Below, piece after piece: positions 9,947 through 19,881 of a DNA stretch of 64,000 nucleotides (position 1 is its first letter; the number at the start of each line of letters is the position of its first letter). The DNA comes from Anaspis maculata (taxonomy: Eukaryota; Arthropoda; Insecta; Coleoptera; Scraptiidae). The position numbers and the translations under genes are program-made. Location of the stretch: the NCBI GenBank assembly GCA_949128115.1, contig OX421962.1, positions 99,478,836-99,542,835 on the forward strand, read 5' to 3'. Under the pieces are notes generated by a model. It saw only the letters and a program-made list of their open reading frames with translations, was not told the origin of the DNA and did not search any database.

Positions 9947-10449
9947 TATAATCAATTTTACGACTATCTGCATTAGAGCAAGCTATGAAAAAATTATTTT
10001 TTGTTGGTAGGAATGAGTAGGAATCCATAACCGTCGTCGCAGATAGTTTGTGTAAATGTGGTATGTGAAAAGGTTGGGTATTGTGGCAGATGTCACCCGT
10101 CGCGCGATGTGATGCACGTCAAGTCAAAATGTTTAGTTTTTGGAGAAAACAGATAAACGCGTGTTCCTCGGAGTGTGAATTTGCTGGACACCGTCTTCAC
10201 GGGTTGGTGGCTCTTTGCTTGTGTTTTGGTAGTGGCGGCCAGTGAGCCAGTGTATAAAATGACGCCAAAGGAACTCAGCGGCAGCACTATTTGCCACAAA
10301 TGCCACAATACCCAACCTTTTCACATACCACATTATTTACACAAACCTTCTGCGATGGATGTTATGGATTCCTACTTATTCTTACCAACAAAAAATAATT
10401 TTTCCATAGCTTGCTCTAATGCAGATAGCCGTGAAATTGATTATAGGTA
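9947..10449. repeat. Inverted repeat (foldback), arms about 145 bp
   Basis: The left arm (9,947-10,090) and right arm (10,300-10,449) are near-complements, sharing for example TGTGGTATGTGAAAAGGTTG with its inverse. The 200-bp spacer contains TATAAAATGACG at 10,254-10,265, a plausible promoter box, and a stop-free stretch without ATG. Confidence 0.8.
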
Positions 10450-11050
10450 CTGTATGTTTATTTAGCGCTCAGTTACTTTGATTGTTCACGAAATATAAAT
10501 TTTCAGAAATAGAGATGTGACGAAGACTAGATTTTTTAGATGACACGTATTTTGTTTTCTTACTTTATGGATGGGTTTCGACCTGTACGGTGAAGTAACC
10601 AATAGTGATAAAAATAAGTTTAATTTTGAGCTGGAAACTGAAATTTTCTTCCCCTTCATCATCAGTTCAATTTTTTATCCCAACACTTGGAACACCTTTT
10701 ATACAGTTCTCATAAATAACGTGAAACATTTCCAAACTGCGTATGAAATTTCTATTTACAGACGACTTGTCGGTGCTTTCTAGTGTGAGAACTGGCCATC
10801 CTAACCGTCCTGCAGTCACTGCTTATGCGTACACTCTACAAATGCTCTTTATACGTTTAGGTGTATCTGCAGTAGTTTACTTTTGTGTCAGTTTTTTTTT
10901 TAACTGAAGAACAACATCAAGCAGAATCAGAGACTTGATTTTGTTACTCGTATGAGTGTAAATGAATGATTTCCAGAATAAAGACTGTTATAAGCTAATT
11001 TTTTCCGTCATTCCTGGTCCTATTCCTGGTATATATATGAAGCTAATATA
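10450..11050. other. Intergenic, nothing recognised
   Basis: AT-rich sequence without a convincing coding frame. AATAAA at 10,977-10,982 could be a polyadenylation signal but is far from the gene at 8.6-9.5 kb. Confidence 0.4.
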
Positions 11051-11341
11051 GTGGTGATCGGCCTACCCTAAAAATTTAAAATAGTTATTTAAGGCATAAA
11101 AAAACATGTGCAACTAAAAGGTCCGCAGCTGTTGAGAATTGAAAGAAGTAAAGAAGAGTAGGGATGCCGGATGACCGAGAGACGACGCCGAGAAAAGGCA
11201 CGCGAGGGATGGTTGGTGTGTGAATGCAACATAGATAAGACGCCTGCTTTGCGCTCCTGCTATGATTGTTATATTATTTGTTGATAAAGTTGTTTATGGT
11301 TCAGTGATTATGAGTTTTGAGGGTGATCGATCGTTGAAGTC
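11051..11341 (+). repeat. Left LTR-like repeat
   Basis: It shares with 13,291-13,572 long identical blocks such as AAAAGGTCCGCAGCTGTTGA and GACCGAGAGACGACGCCGAG, with scattered substitutions and small indels, so the element is older than the gypsy copy at the window start. Confidence 0.8.
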
Positions 11342-11742
11342 TCTCGTTGAACTCGTTGGGCACCGAATTACTTCACAGCCGAGCTGCAAGTGGGAAAAAA
11401 GCCACGCACCTAACGTCCTATGCAAAATTTAGGGGGGCAGCAACCCTGTCAATATAAGACATCTGGAATACACACTTTTACGAAATTAATTTGAGTAGAA
11501 AAATAGACATTGCATGTACCTGCCGTCTTGCAATTATAAATTGAAAACCAAAAGGGTTAAAATGGAAAACACTTGGCAAAGTTAGTTAGATGGAGTTCAA
11601 TAGTTTAATGATTAAAAATAATTCAAAGTGGTGTGATTTTAGTTAAGAATTACAGTAATTGGCTGACCAACAAGTTGATTAAATCACTGTAATTTGTTTC
11701 GAGTAACCCAATCGGAAGACGAGGACGCTTTTCAAGTCGTTC

Positions 11743-12832
11743 ATGAGAATGTATCGACAAGAGGGTGAGACAGGATCGGACTTGGAGTATCCTGCCTGGT
11801 TTCTCCATTGGAAAACGAAAAACGAAGCTGAAACTGCCAGAACTCTTGGAGAAATAGATCAGCGTTGGCAAGCCACGTTAGATACCTTGATGGAAGTCAT
11901 TCGACATGTGTTGAATGAAAACAAGGGGCACCTGTCTGCGAGGGGGGCACCCAACAGCGTCGGGGAAATGCCGAACGAGCCTGCTCCCAACACAGTTGAA
12001 TGCGGCCCTGCACCAAAGCGCCAAGCATCGATGACCCAGCGGGAAGTCGAGGACACGAATGGAGAGCAGGTACCAGGGGGATTCCACAACAGAGAGAGAG
12101 AGAGAGAGAAGTTGATGCAGTGACGTCACTTGATGGAAGTGTAACAAAGACGGTGATAGTAGAAATGAAGCACTACCTGTATACCATGCTCCGATTCAAT
12201 GGAGACGTTCGCCAGAATCCTGTAATTTTTCTGGGGAAACTGGAACGATTTTGCCGAGAACGAAAACTTTCCAGTGAGAAAATGGTGGAAATAGCTATCG
12301 ACAGTTTTCAGGGCGAAGCACGATTGTGCACGCAAACTTCCACTCCAGCCATTGAAAGACATACAATGGATTCCGAAGCAAATTTCTCTCCCGATTCTGG
12401 AATGAAAATGAGCAAAGGAAAATTCGACGAGAAATTTTGACTGCTAGACATCAGCCTGAAGATTGCGATATGATGGTTCGTTTCGCTAAGTTTGTTGAAC
12501 TTGCAAGCTTTCTAACAACGCCGATTTCCGAGAAGACCCTAGTACGAGACTTAATGTACCACTTTCCAACTTACGTTCAACACCTGTGGATCGTGAGCGG
12601 AAGTGAAGGATACATTCCAAAGACAGCTGACTTCCTGGATGAACTGGATAAAGCAAAACAAAACGAATTTCCTGAAGAGCCAGCCAGATCGGAAATGCCA
12701 GAATTATTACACAACGCTGAGAGTTTTGAGTCCATTGATTTCCAAACCATCCAGGAAGCGACGCCGCCGAAGAGGGATGCGTCCATCCAGTTCGCAAGAG
12801 TTTACGGATTCGAGGTGTTGGAAAAACAATGA
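11743..12832 (+). pseudogene. Gag-like pseudogene broken by frameshifts
   Basis: Three overlapping frames in succession (11,743-12,123; the frame running to 12,440; 12,437-12,832) read as one gag-type protein. The first break lies at a GA dinucleotide run at 12,091-12,109, the second between about 12,330 and 12,380. Gag core features are visible: FNGDVRQNPVIFLGKLERF, then EKMVEIAIDSFQGEA, then an R-rich WNENEQRKIRREIL segment and a long helical tail ending in acidic sequence. No zinc knuckle is found. The protein would have been a capsid-type RNA-packaging protein. The breaks suggest loss of function, although sequencing error at the GA run cannot be excluded. Confidence 0.65.
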
Positions 12833-13290
12833 ATGTTGACGGACAACTTGCCACAGAATTCACACGTAAAGTTATGAAATTTCAATTTGCAATTAGACAT
12901 AGAGCTTAGCTTGTGTAAAGTTTCAGAAACGTCCTTGATGAAAACATCTTTGGGACCAGAGAATGACTGTCGAAGACTACAGCCTGAAAGTTGACAACCC
13001 GAGTGCAAATCCAGCACAAAAATTTGAAGATAATGCGCAATTAGTCGTGAGAAAGACCAAGAGGTTTTTATGTCTGTAGACTTTTCCTCTACTAGCTGAG
13101 TTTTCCCTCTGTGGAAGGGTTTTTCTCTGTCTAATGAACATTATGGTCTTGATCTATGAACATGTTAATCATTTAGAATCTCCAATCAAGTAGAATTGTA
13201 AAACTATTTCAATGGAACCTAGAATTTAGGGACGCGATTTTGGACCTATTGTTAAACTTCATTTGAACAATAAGCCCAAAAGGAAGGCTA

Positions 13291-13572
13291 TGTGGTGATC
13301 GGCCTAGCCTAAAAATTAAAAATTGTTATTTGAGGCATAAAAAAAAACAAGTGCAACTAAAAGGTCCGCAGCTGTTGAGAATTGAAAGGAGAGTAGGGAT
13401 GCCGGATGACCGAGAGACGACGCCGAGAAAAGGCACGCGAAAAATGGTGTGTGAATGCAACACAGATAAGACGCCTGCTTTGTGCTCCTGCTATGATTGT
13501 TATATTATTGGTTGATAAAGTTGTTTATGGTTTAGTGATTGTGAGTTTTGAGGGTGATCGATCGTTGAAGTC
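13291..13572 (+). repeat. Right LTR-like repeat
   Basis: It starts TGTGGTGATC immediately after the purine tract and ends where similarity to the left copy stops at GTTGAAGTC. It does not end in CA, so the copy may be truncated. Confidence 0.75.
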
Positions 13573-15426
13573 AAAAAGGCAAGTAATCGCTGATTTGATT
13601 GATTTGACCATTAATTGAGGTAGCAGGTGTTCAGAAATCTATTACATTCAAAATATTGTGGAATCAGAGTCGCACGTCAATTAACTGGTGTACAATCTTT
13701 ATTATGAATGTTCAGCTGTTGGGACCCAAGTACAGTCGTAATGTCAGATTTAATCAAATTTCAAGAAGTAAATTACCTGGTCTTTTCTACCTGTAAAGGT
13801 GCTTCAAGTTGACGTGGCTTTCTTCTCTATGCGGTTAACCCTTTCAAACATAAGCTTTAGTCAAGTTCAGAAGAATTAGGAGTGAGAGTTAGACGCGAAT
13901 AAGAAAGGGTTTAAGTCAGGTGCGGCATTGCGTAACGAACCAGCAAACTCCAAGTGATGTCCGGAGCCTACTCAACTGACGCTATTATCACAAAGAACCG
14001 GGTGAGATGTCACCATGAACTGAGGCTAAACAAAAGCAACAATTACCTGACCCAAAGGGTTAATCAACGGGCAGTTAACGTCAGGACGGGCTTGACGGCG
14101 ACCTGTCTGGAAAGATGTCGCTTGTCACAGAAAGTCCGGAAACCTGGCTGCCAACCATAGCGAAGCGGTAGAAAATAAGAGCGGAAAATTGCGGAAATTA
14201 GGAAATGCAGAGCGCGAGAAGTCCACCACACAAAATCTGAAAAGCCAAGTCATTTGAAGCTACCTGATACATGATCGGAAATAAAGTTCTCTCCGAAAAG
14301 TTTACTGAAAGGATTTTACCAAACAAAGACCCAAAGGGTTAATTCATGCTCATCATACCTGTAAATAAACCATCAACTAAAGTTCGAGTTGAAACGTATG
14401 GTATTAAACTGATGATATTATGATAATAACTGGGAACCGACAAAACTGGGAATTATTGCAGTGCATAATCATTCCAAGCTAACTCTTTCGATCAATAACC
14501 CTTTAACAGGGGAGCTCCACAAATAATGAATTTGCCATGCTGTTTGAAATGTGATTAAAATTGTGCAAACTATTGTAAAGAAGGCAATGATGTATTCCAG
14601 AGAATAAATTGTAATTGTTACAAATCTAGTTTAATTGAGCGGTGAAATTAAGAATCAGACCATGAGATTCAGTATAAGCAAAAGGCTTATGTTTGTTCAA
14701 ATTTAATCAAATAAAATAAAGGCACGTGTGATTTGAATTGTTTGTTTCTATGTAGGAAATAGATTAATTTGGTCCTCTCGTAGGTAGAACCAAGGTTTGT
14801 CAACAAAAGAAAGGGGTGAACTAATTCACGGGAAACAAAGGGTTGAAATACACAACGTAAGGGGGGGGGGTTCAAAAGGTGGGTGAGCGTCACAATATAT
14901 ATTCTACAATGACTTAAAATTTTGAAATTCAACAGTAACGACTAACCAGTCACCATCTTATACAGCTGTAGCGCTACCCTACTTATCTATCACAAAAGAG
15001 AATGTTCTTGTTCATGTCTGTCAGATATCCAGACAAAAAAAAGGTAAGGAAATGGTAATAATAATAACAGCACGGTTCTACTGTCTTACATCGCATGAAC
15101 GGATTCAGTGAGGGGTAAACCACCTTGGAAATTTGGTGTACATTTCCATGGAAATCATTGGAAATCACTGGAAATCGTTTGAGAATCATTGGAAATCGGG
15201 GTAAAAAAATGCCATTAGTGGTTGCCAAAATGCCAACACTTAACAGAAGGATTGGATCGGAGAAGGTAAAGAGGCAGGAAAGAGCGTTCACTTTAAAACT
15301 TGCGACAATGTGGTTGCTGCAAATGGCGAATGTTTGACAGTTTAACATGCGCAGAAGAGCGTCCAGGGTCAGTCATTTCCGTTCAGAGATCCCGGTGGCG
15401 TGTTTGAATTGCTAACCCTTATTATA
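13573..15426. other. Gene-free; TTAACCCTTT-type motifs
   Basis: No coding gene is seen. TTAACCCTTT at 13,834-13,843 faces AAAGGGTTAA at 14,054-14,063 and again at 14,333-14,342, which fits piggyBac-like ends with a TTAA target, but the internal sequence gives no further support. A run of ten or so G lies near 14,860. Confidence 0.35.
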
Positions 15427-16008
15427 CAGGATGTTTCAAAGATGATAGCAAAAAATTTAACTGTGGGTAGATCTCGTCAAAATATGACAAAAACCTATAT
15501 ACCATTTTGCAAAGTTCGGCCTAATGACGAAGATACAGCTCTCCAAAGTTCACTTTCGTCGGATTTCAAAAATTTGTAACTCAGGAACATTCAGACAAAT
15601 TCAGCTTTAATTCAGCAAAAGCTGGTAAGTCATAATTATCTATCAACCTGCCAAATTTGAAAAGAATCCAAACAGTGGTGTATGAGCTATGAGGGTCAAT
15701 AATTCAGAAGCATCCGAAGAAAAGTTGACTTAAGGTGACCCCTCATAACTTCTACGTCACTAATTGAATTCTTTCCAAATTTGACAGGTTTATAGATGAT
15801 GATGACAAACCAGCTTATGCTACATTAAAGCTAAATTTGTTAAAACGTTCCTGAGTTACAAATTTTTGAAATCCGAAAAAAGTGAACTTTAGAAGGCTGT
15901 ATCTTCGTCATTAGGCCGAACATTGCAAAATGGTATTTGTGTTTTCTTCATATTTTAACGAGATCTACTCACAGTTGAATTTTTTGTTATCATCCCTGAA
16001 ACACCCTG
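15427..16008. mobile_element. Palindromic MITE with CAGG(A/G)TGTTTC ends and TA target
   Basis: The whole 582 bp is an inverted repeat: CAGGATGTTTCA at the left mirrors TGAAACACCCTG at the right, and similarity continues along arms of about 280 bp. TA flanks both ends (15,425-15,426 and 16,009-16,010), the target of Tc1/mariner-type transposases. No coding region is present. Confidence 0.8.
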
Positions 16009-16658
16009 TATTAGGCCCTGTATACAAATAAAATACTTACGAATGGAAGGTAACGGCGTTCGCTGTTTTTTTTTGGGTCTTGGATGTAACACCCACAGGC
16101 AGCACAACTGATCATTAATTTGTTTATTTTTCACAAAAAACACACAAAACCAGCAACTTTTCCGGCTCTGATTTGAAAACAACTATACATACACAACAAG
16201 CGAGTTGGCACGAAGGCGCACGAGCGTCACGATCTCAGCCGAATAATGTGGTTGTTCAAGATGGCGACTTCCGTCGCGTAACTCGCATATTAATGTACAT
16301 AGCACAGGCTGAAACGCTCCTTCCTGTCTCTTAACCTTCTCCGGATTGGATGGTTCGCCTTGCCGATTGCTTTGAGAAAATGGTGCTACTTGCCACTTCC
16401 ACATACTGCCACTTCCCAAAAACAAAAATGATCCGTAGCCGTACTATCGATGGCAGTACTGCAGTAGACGCGCAGAGACGACGCTTTGGTACTCAGCAAG
16501 TAGGTATGCTGCATAATGTGCTGGCCTCGGTGCTGGCGGATATTAAAGTGCCAGCATGCGTTTTCTGTTCCCTGACGCTGACAATATGCTTGCTGGTAGC
16601 ACTGTTATTACGGCCAGGTACGGTACGAGCCATTATGAGTTTGATCCAAAGGCCGACC
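16009..16658. other. Gene-free; outer inverted repeat pair
   Basis: GGAGAAGGTTAAGAGACAGG, read on the minus strand around 16,325-16,345, matches 15,260-15,280 on the plus strand. The palindromic MITE thus sits inside an older inverted pair. Nothing else is recognised. Confidence 0.4.
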
Positions 16659-17267
16659 CATGGGCGCCCGCAGGATTTTTGTCAGGGGGGGGCAAATAGC
16701 TTTAGTTAGAGAACGTCACATACCTACCTGGCCTAATTTGCGAAGTCCTTTAGATTAGCGCCGCAGACGAAAATTTTTTCGAATAATAATAATAATGGTG
16801 ATAATAATTATTGTGCGAAAAATAAGGAAATATATTTGAAAATTAAACTTTAGAGAAATCTATCAAAATTTGTAATTTTGTACAAAATGTATAAAAATTT
16901 ACTTCAAAATAGCCAGGTCAATAGTAACACTCGTTCATTATCTTGGAAAAACCCCTAGTGTTTTGAACCAGAGGTTTAGAAAATTTCAATTATTGCCATG
17001 ATTGATATAGAGGTCAATTGTTACACTCGTTCATTATGTTAAAAGAAACCCCTGGTGTTTTAAACCAGAGGCAGAGGTTCAGACAATTTCAAGTATTGCT
17101 ATGATTGATATAGGTAGGTCAATTGTTACACTCGTTCATTATGTTGAAAAAACCCCTAGTGTCCTTTCTCGAAATTTTTTTTTTTTCGTGAGGAAGAATT
17201 TATTCAGCTGCTCCGGAGCCAGGGGGGGGCAAGTGCCCCCCCTTGCCCCCCCCTCCGGGCGCCCATG
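16659..17267. mobile_element. Non-autonomous element with CATGGGCGCCCG inverted ends
   Basis: CATGGGCGCCCGCAGG at the left is mirrored by CGGGCGCCCATG at the right. CCGAC occurs just outside both ends (16,653-16,657, one base off the end, and 17,268-17,272), a possible 5-bp target duplication. Inside, a unit of 95-103 bp beginning GGTCAAT(A/T)GTTACACTCG-type sequence is repeated about two and a half times (16,917-17,160). G and C runs lie next to both ends. No coding region is seen. Confidence 0.6.
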
Positions 17268-17519
17268 CCGACGACGTTCTTTGCATGGAATCTATATAAA
17301 GATTTTTGCAGCAGATGCAATACCTACACTCGAGCCTACACTAGAAATTCAAAGTTAATTGAAATTGCTACTTACACATCACGTTTGCCGAATCGCTGGA
17401 TATTAAAACCCACCAGACTTGCACTGGCGGCTCCAGCATTTTCGAACAGGGGGTACGGTTCACCGACCAGGCGCCCTTGAGGTGAGGGCTACGATCAAAA
17501 TAAGCCCCATGCTTTTTTC

Positions 17520-17955
17520 CAGGGCGTACCCAGATTTATGAACAGGGGGGGTATCGAGGAGGTTTTGTGTATATTTAAAAGATCGACTCTGTACTGGCCG
17601 GCCGTGGCCAATAAAAAGTAGCGCCGCAGGCGAAAATTCTTGGGCATAATAATAATAATATTGACAATAATAAGCAGAAAAAAGGAAAGCCTCTTTGATT
17701 CATTTTGTTCTCTTCCCGTCGAGGTTCAGTTGAAACTCAAAAGTGCAAAACTATTCGAAAAACATAACCTAAATTCGGTTTTTGAAACAGAATGATACCT
17801 GTCAAGTAGGTATCAAGCAATCACTCAAATGATAATATAGAGCCGCCTTGGAGCCTTAGCCAGCTCTTCAAAAATTTCGCCAGGGGATATTAGTCGAAGC
17901 GTTAGAAGGGGATTTATCCCCTTCATCCTCTTCCCCCACCGTGGGTACGCCCCTG
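17520..17955. mobile_element. Nested element with CAGGG(G)CGTACCCA ends
   Basis: CAGGGCGTACCCAG at the left mirrors TGGGTACGCCCCTG at the right. ATGCTTT/ATGCTTC occurs near both ends, but three or four bases separate the left copy from the terminus, so the target duplication is doubtful. It holds only AT-rich sequence and an AATAATAAT run. Confidence 0.5.
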
Positions 17956-18131
17956 ATGCTTCTCTCTAATGACTTCACTCGAACTCCCTATATGTACATA
18001 GTTGATTCAGAAACAGTTTTAAGAAAAACGATCATGACAACAACTTGGTTTTAATAGTATAAACTGAACTCTTCTCTATATCCCATACACTTTCTATTCT
18101 CAGTAGAATGACTTTTTGAAGCAAAAATCCA

Positions 18132-18256
18132 AAAATAAAGTGACAAGCTGGAGCGCTGGGAGAATACGGCCGATGGCCGCCAATAGTTTCGCTCCAGAAC
18201 TTTGCAGGTGCCATGAGCTGTAGTCGTATCCCCCCAGCTTGTCACTTTATTTTTGC
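18132..18256. mobile_element. Short MITE with AAAGTGACAAGCTGG ends
   Basis: AATAAAGTGACAAGCTGG and CCAGCTTGTCACTTTATT are exact inverted ends of a roughly 120-bp element. A second, more diverged copy in the same orientation lies at 19,222-19,335, and the two copies bracket the palindrome at 18,301-19,219. Both are followed by AAAAAGTCATTCTACTG. Confidence 0.65.
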
Positions 18257-18300
18257 TACAAAAAGTCATTCTACTGGAAATAGAAAGTGCATGGGATATA

Positions 18301-19219
18301 CAGGGTGTCCGTTTTTCGAGGCTGAGCATGGGTATCTCGCTTATCTTTAGAGATACAGAGTCGGTTAAATTAGAAAAAAGTTGCGAATTTTTATGACGAT
18401 CAATGATCCAAAGAGATATTTGACTTGTCAGTTCTAGTTCTCGAGATATCGAGAAAAAACAGCAATTTGTATTTTTCGTTTTTATTTTTTATTTGAAAAA
18501 CTGTTGAAGATAGCCTCTTTTAACCAAGACATTGTGGAGGCACTTTTCCAAGGGGAATTCAGTGTAGCCAAAATCTTCATTCTAGCTTCCAAAACAACCG
18601 AGATATGACATTCAACTTTGTTTTCTCTTATGGGCGCCATATTGGATTTTGACATTTTTAAATACGGTATTTTTTTCTGGTTACAGCAATGTGTCACATG
18701 CCACTGCTGAATCCATGCTTTTGAGCAAAACAAATTTTTTCATTTTTCAAAGAGTGCTTTGGAAAGAAAATCAGCACCGACAATAAAAATAACGTAAATG
18801 TTGAACATTTATTCAACAGTGACATGTGGCACATCGTTGTAACCAGAAAAGAATACCGTATTCAAAAATATCAAAATCCAATATGGCGCCCATTAGAGAA
18901 AAAAGTTCAATGTCGTATCTCGGTTGCTTAGAGAGCTAGAATAAAGATTTTGACAGCTTTGAATTCCTCTTGAAAAAGTGCCCTGACAATGTCTAGATTA
19001 GAAAAAGCCACCTTCAACCGTTTTTTAAATAAAAAATGAAAACAAAAATCCAAATTCCTGTTTTTTCACGATATCTCAAAAAATAAGATAGATACGTCAA
19101 ATTTCGTTTTGGATCATTGATCGTCATGAAAATGCGCAACTTTTTTTCAATTCAACCGACTCTGTATCTCTGAAGATAAGCGAGATACCCATGCTCAGCC
19201 TCGAAAAACGGACACCCTG
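18301..19219. mobile_element. Palindromic MITE with CAGGGTGTCCG ends and TA target
   Basis: CAGGGTGTCCGTTTTTCGAG at the left is the exact inverse of the right end, TA flanks both sides (18,299-18,300 and 19,220-19,221), and arms of about 400 bp continue inward with matched blocks such as the CCAATATGGCGCCCAT region. Total 919 bp. No coding region. Confidence 0.85.
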
Positions 19220-19221
19220 TA

Positions 19222-19335
19222 TATAAAGTGACAGGATGGGGCGCTGGGAGGATACGGCCAATGGCCGCTGGTAGTTTCGCTCCAAAACTTTGCAGGTGCC
19301 ATCAGCTGTAGCTGTAGCCCCCCAGCTTTATTCTT
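19222..19335. mobile_element. Second copy of the AAAGTGACA short MITE
   Basis: It is collinear with 18,136-18,250 (shared GGGCGCTGGGAG, TAGTTTCGCTCCA, ACTTTGCAGGTGCCAT), but its right end has decayed to CCCCCCAGCTTTATTC. Confidence 0.6.
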
Positions 19336-19881
19336 GATCCAAAAAGTCATTCTACTGAAAATAGAAAGTGTATGGGGTATACGTATCTATTCTACAAAAC
19401 TAAAGTTTACAATGCAACTTTCGATTTCCATGGATTTACACCTACCTGCCTCTTCTGTAAGTGTGAGTAATAGTACATTACATATACCGAGACGGAAAGA
19501 GGTTCATTACAGACACAAAAGCCAAGATAGCTGTAGAACGCGCTGCGGGCCGATAATTCGTGATGGTTTATTTTCCAACTTTCTCAGAAGTCAGTAATAA
19601 ACAATTATCATGATGGTTGTAAGTAGAAGTTCTTTTCACCTCCACAGATGTTATGAGAATAGTTCCAAGATTTCATCGCGTGACGCCCAAAGCGAATTTC
19701 TACAGGTAACATTAATAATTTCATTGGCGAGTTTTTATCACGTTAATTATTTTTTACAAAAAGTAATCCATCGGTACTTTTTGTGGATTTTTTTTCAAAA
19801 TTATAAGCTTGACGCCTGGCGCCCCCGATTTGCGATAGGGGGTACGGCCGTACCGTCGTACCCTCCGTGGAGCCGCCAGTG

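Larger units (their letters stand above)
11051..13572 (+). mobile_element. Decayed gag-only LTR retroelement
   Basis: Two direct repeats of about 285-290 bp (11,051-11,341 and 13,291-13,572) flank 1.95 kb that carries only a broken gag-like region. A purine tract AAAAGGAAGG sits at 13,278-13,287, directly before the second repeat starting TGTGGTGATC, as expected for an LTR element. No protease, reverse transcriptase or integrase remains or ever fitted in this length. The first repeat lacks a clean TG start and no clear target duplication is visible, so the ends are approximate. Confidence 0.7.
17422..19881. mobile_element. hAT-like non-autonomous element carrying nested insertions
   Basis: CACTGGCGGCTCCA (17,422) and TGGAGCCGCCAGTG (ending 19,881) form a perfect 14-bp terminal inverted repeat. 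AGACTTG flanks both sides (17,415-17,421 and 19,882-19,888), close to the 8-bp duplication of hAT transposons. GGGGGTACGG occurs near both ends. No transposase is present. The 2.46 kb contains at least three further elements. Confidence 0.7.

Noticed and set aside
10175..10465. Frame starting with a signal-peptide-like hydrophobic stretch
   Set aside because: It starts with GTG, has no upstream ATG, and runs from the spacer into one arm of an inverted repeat.
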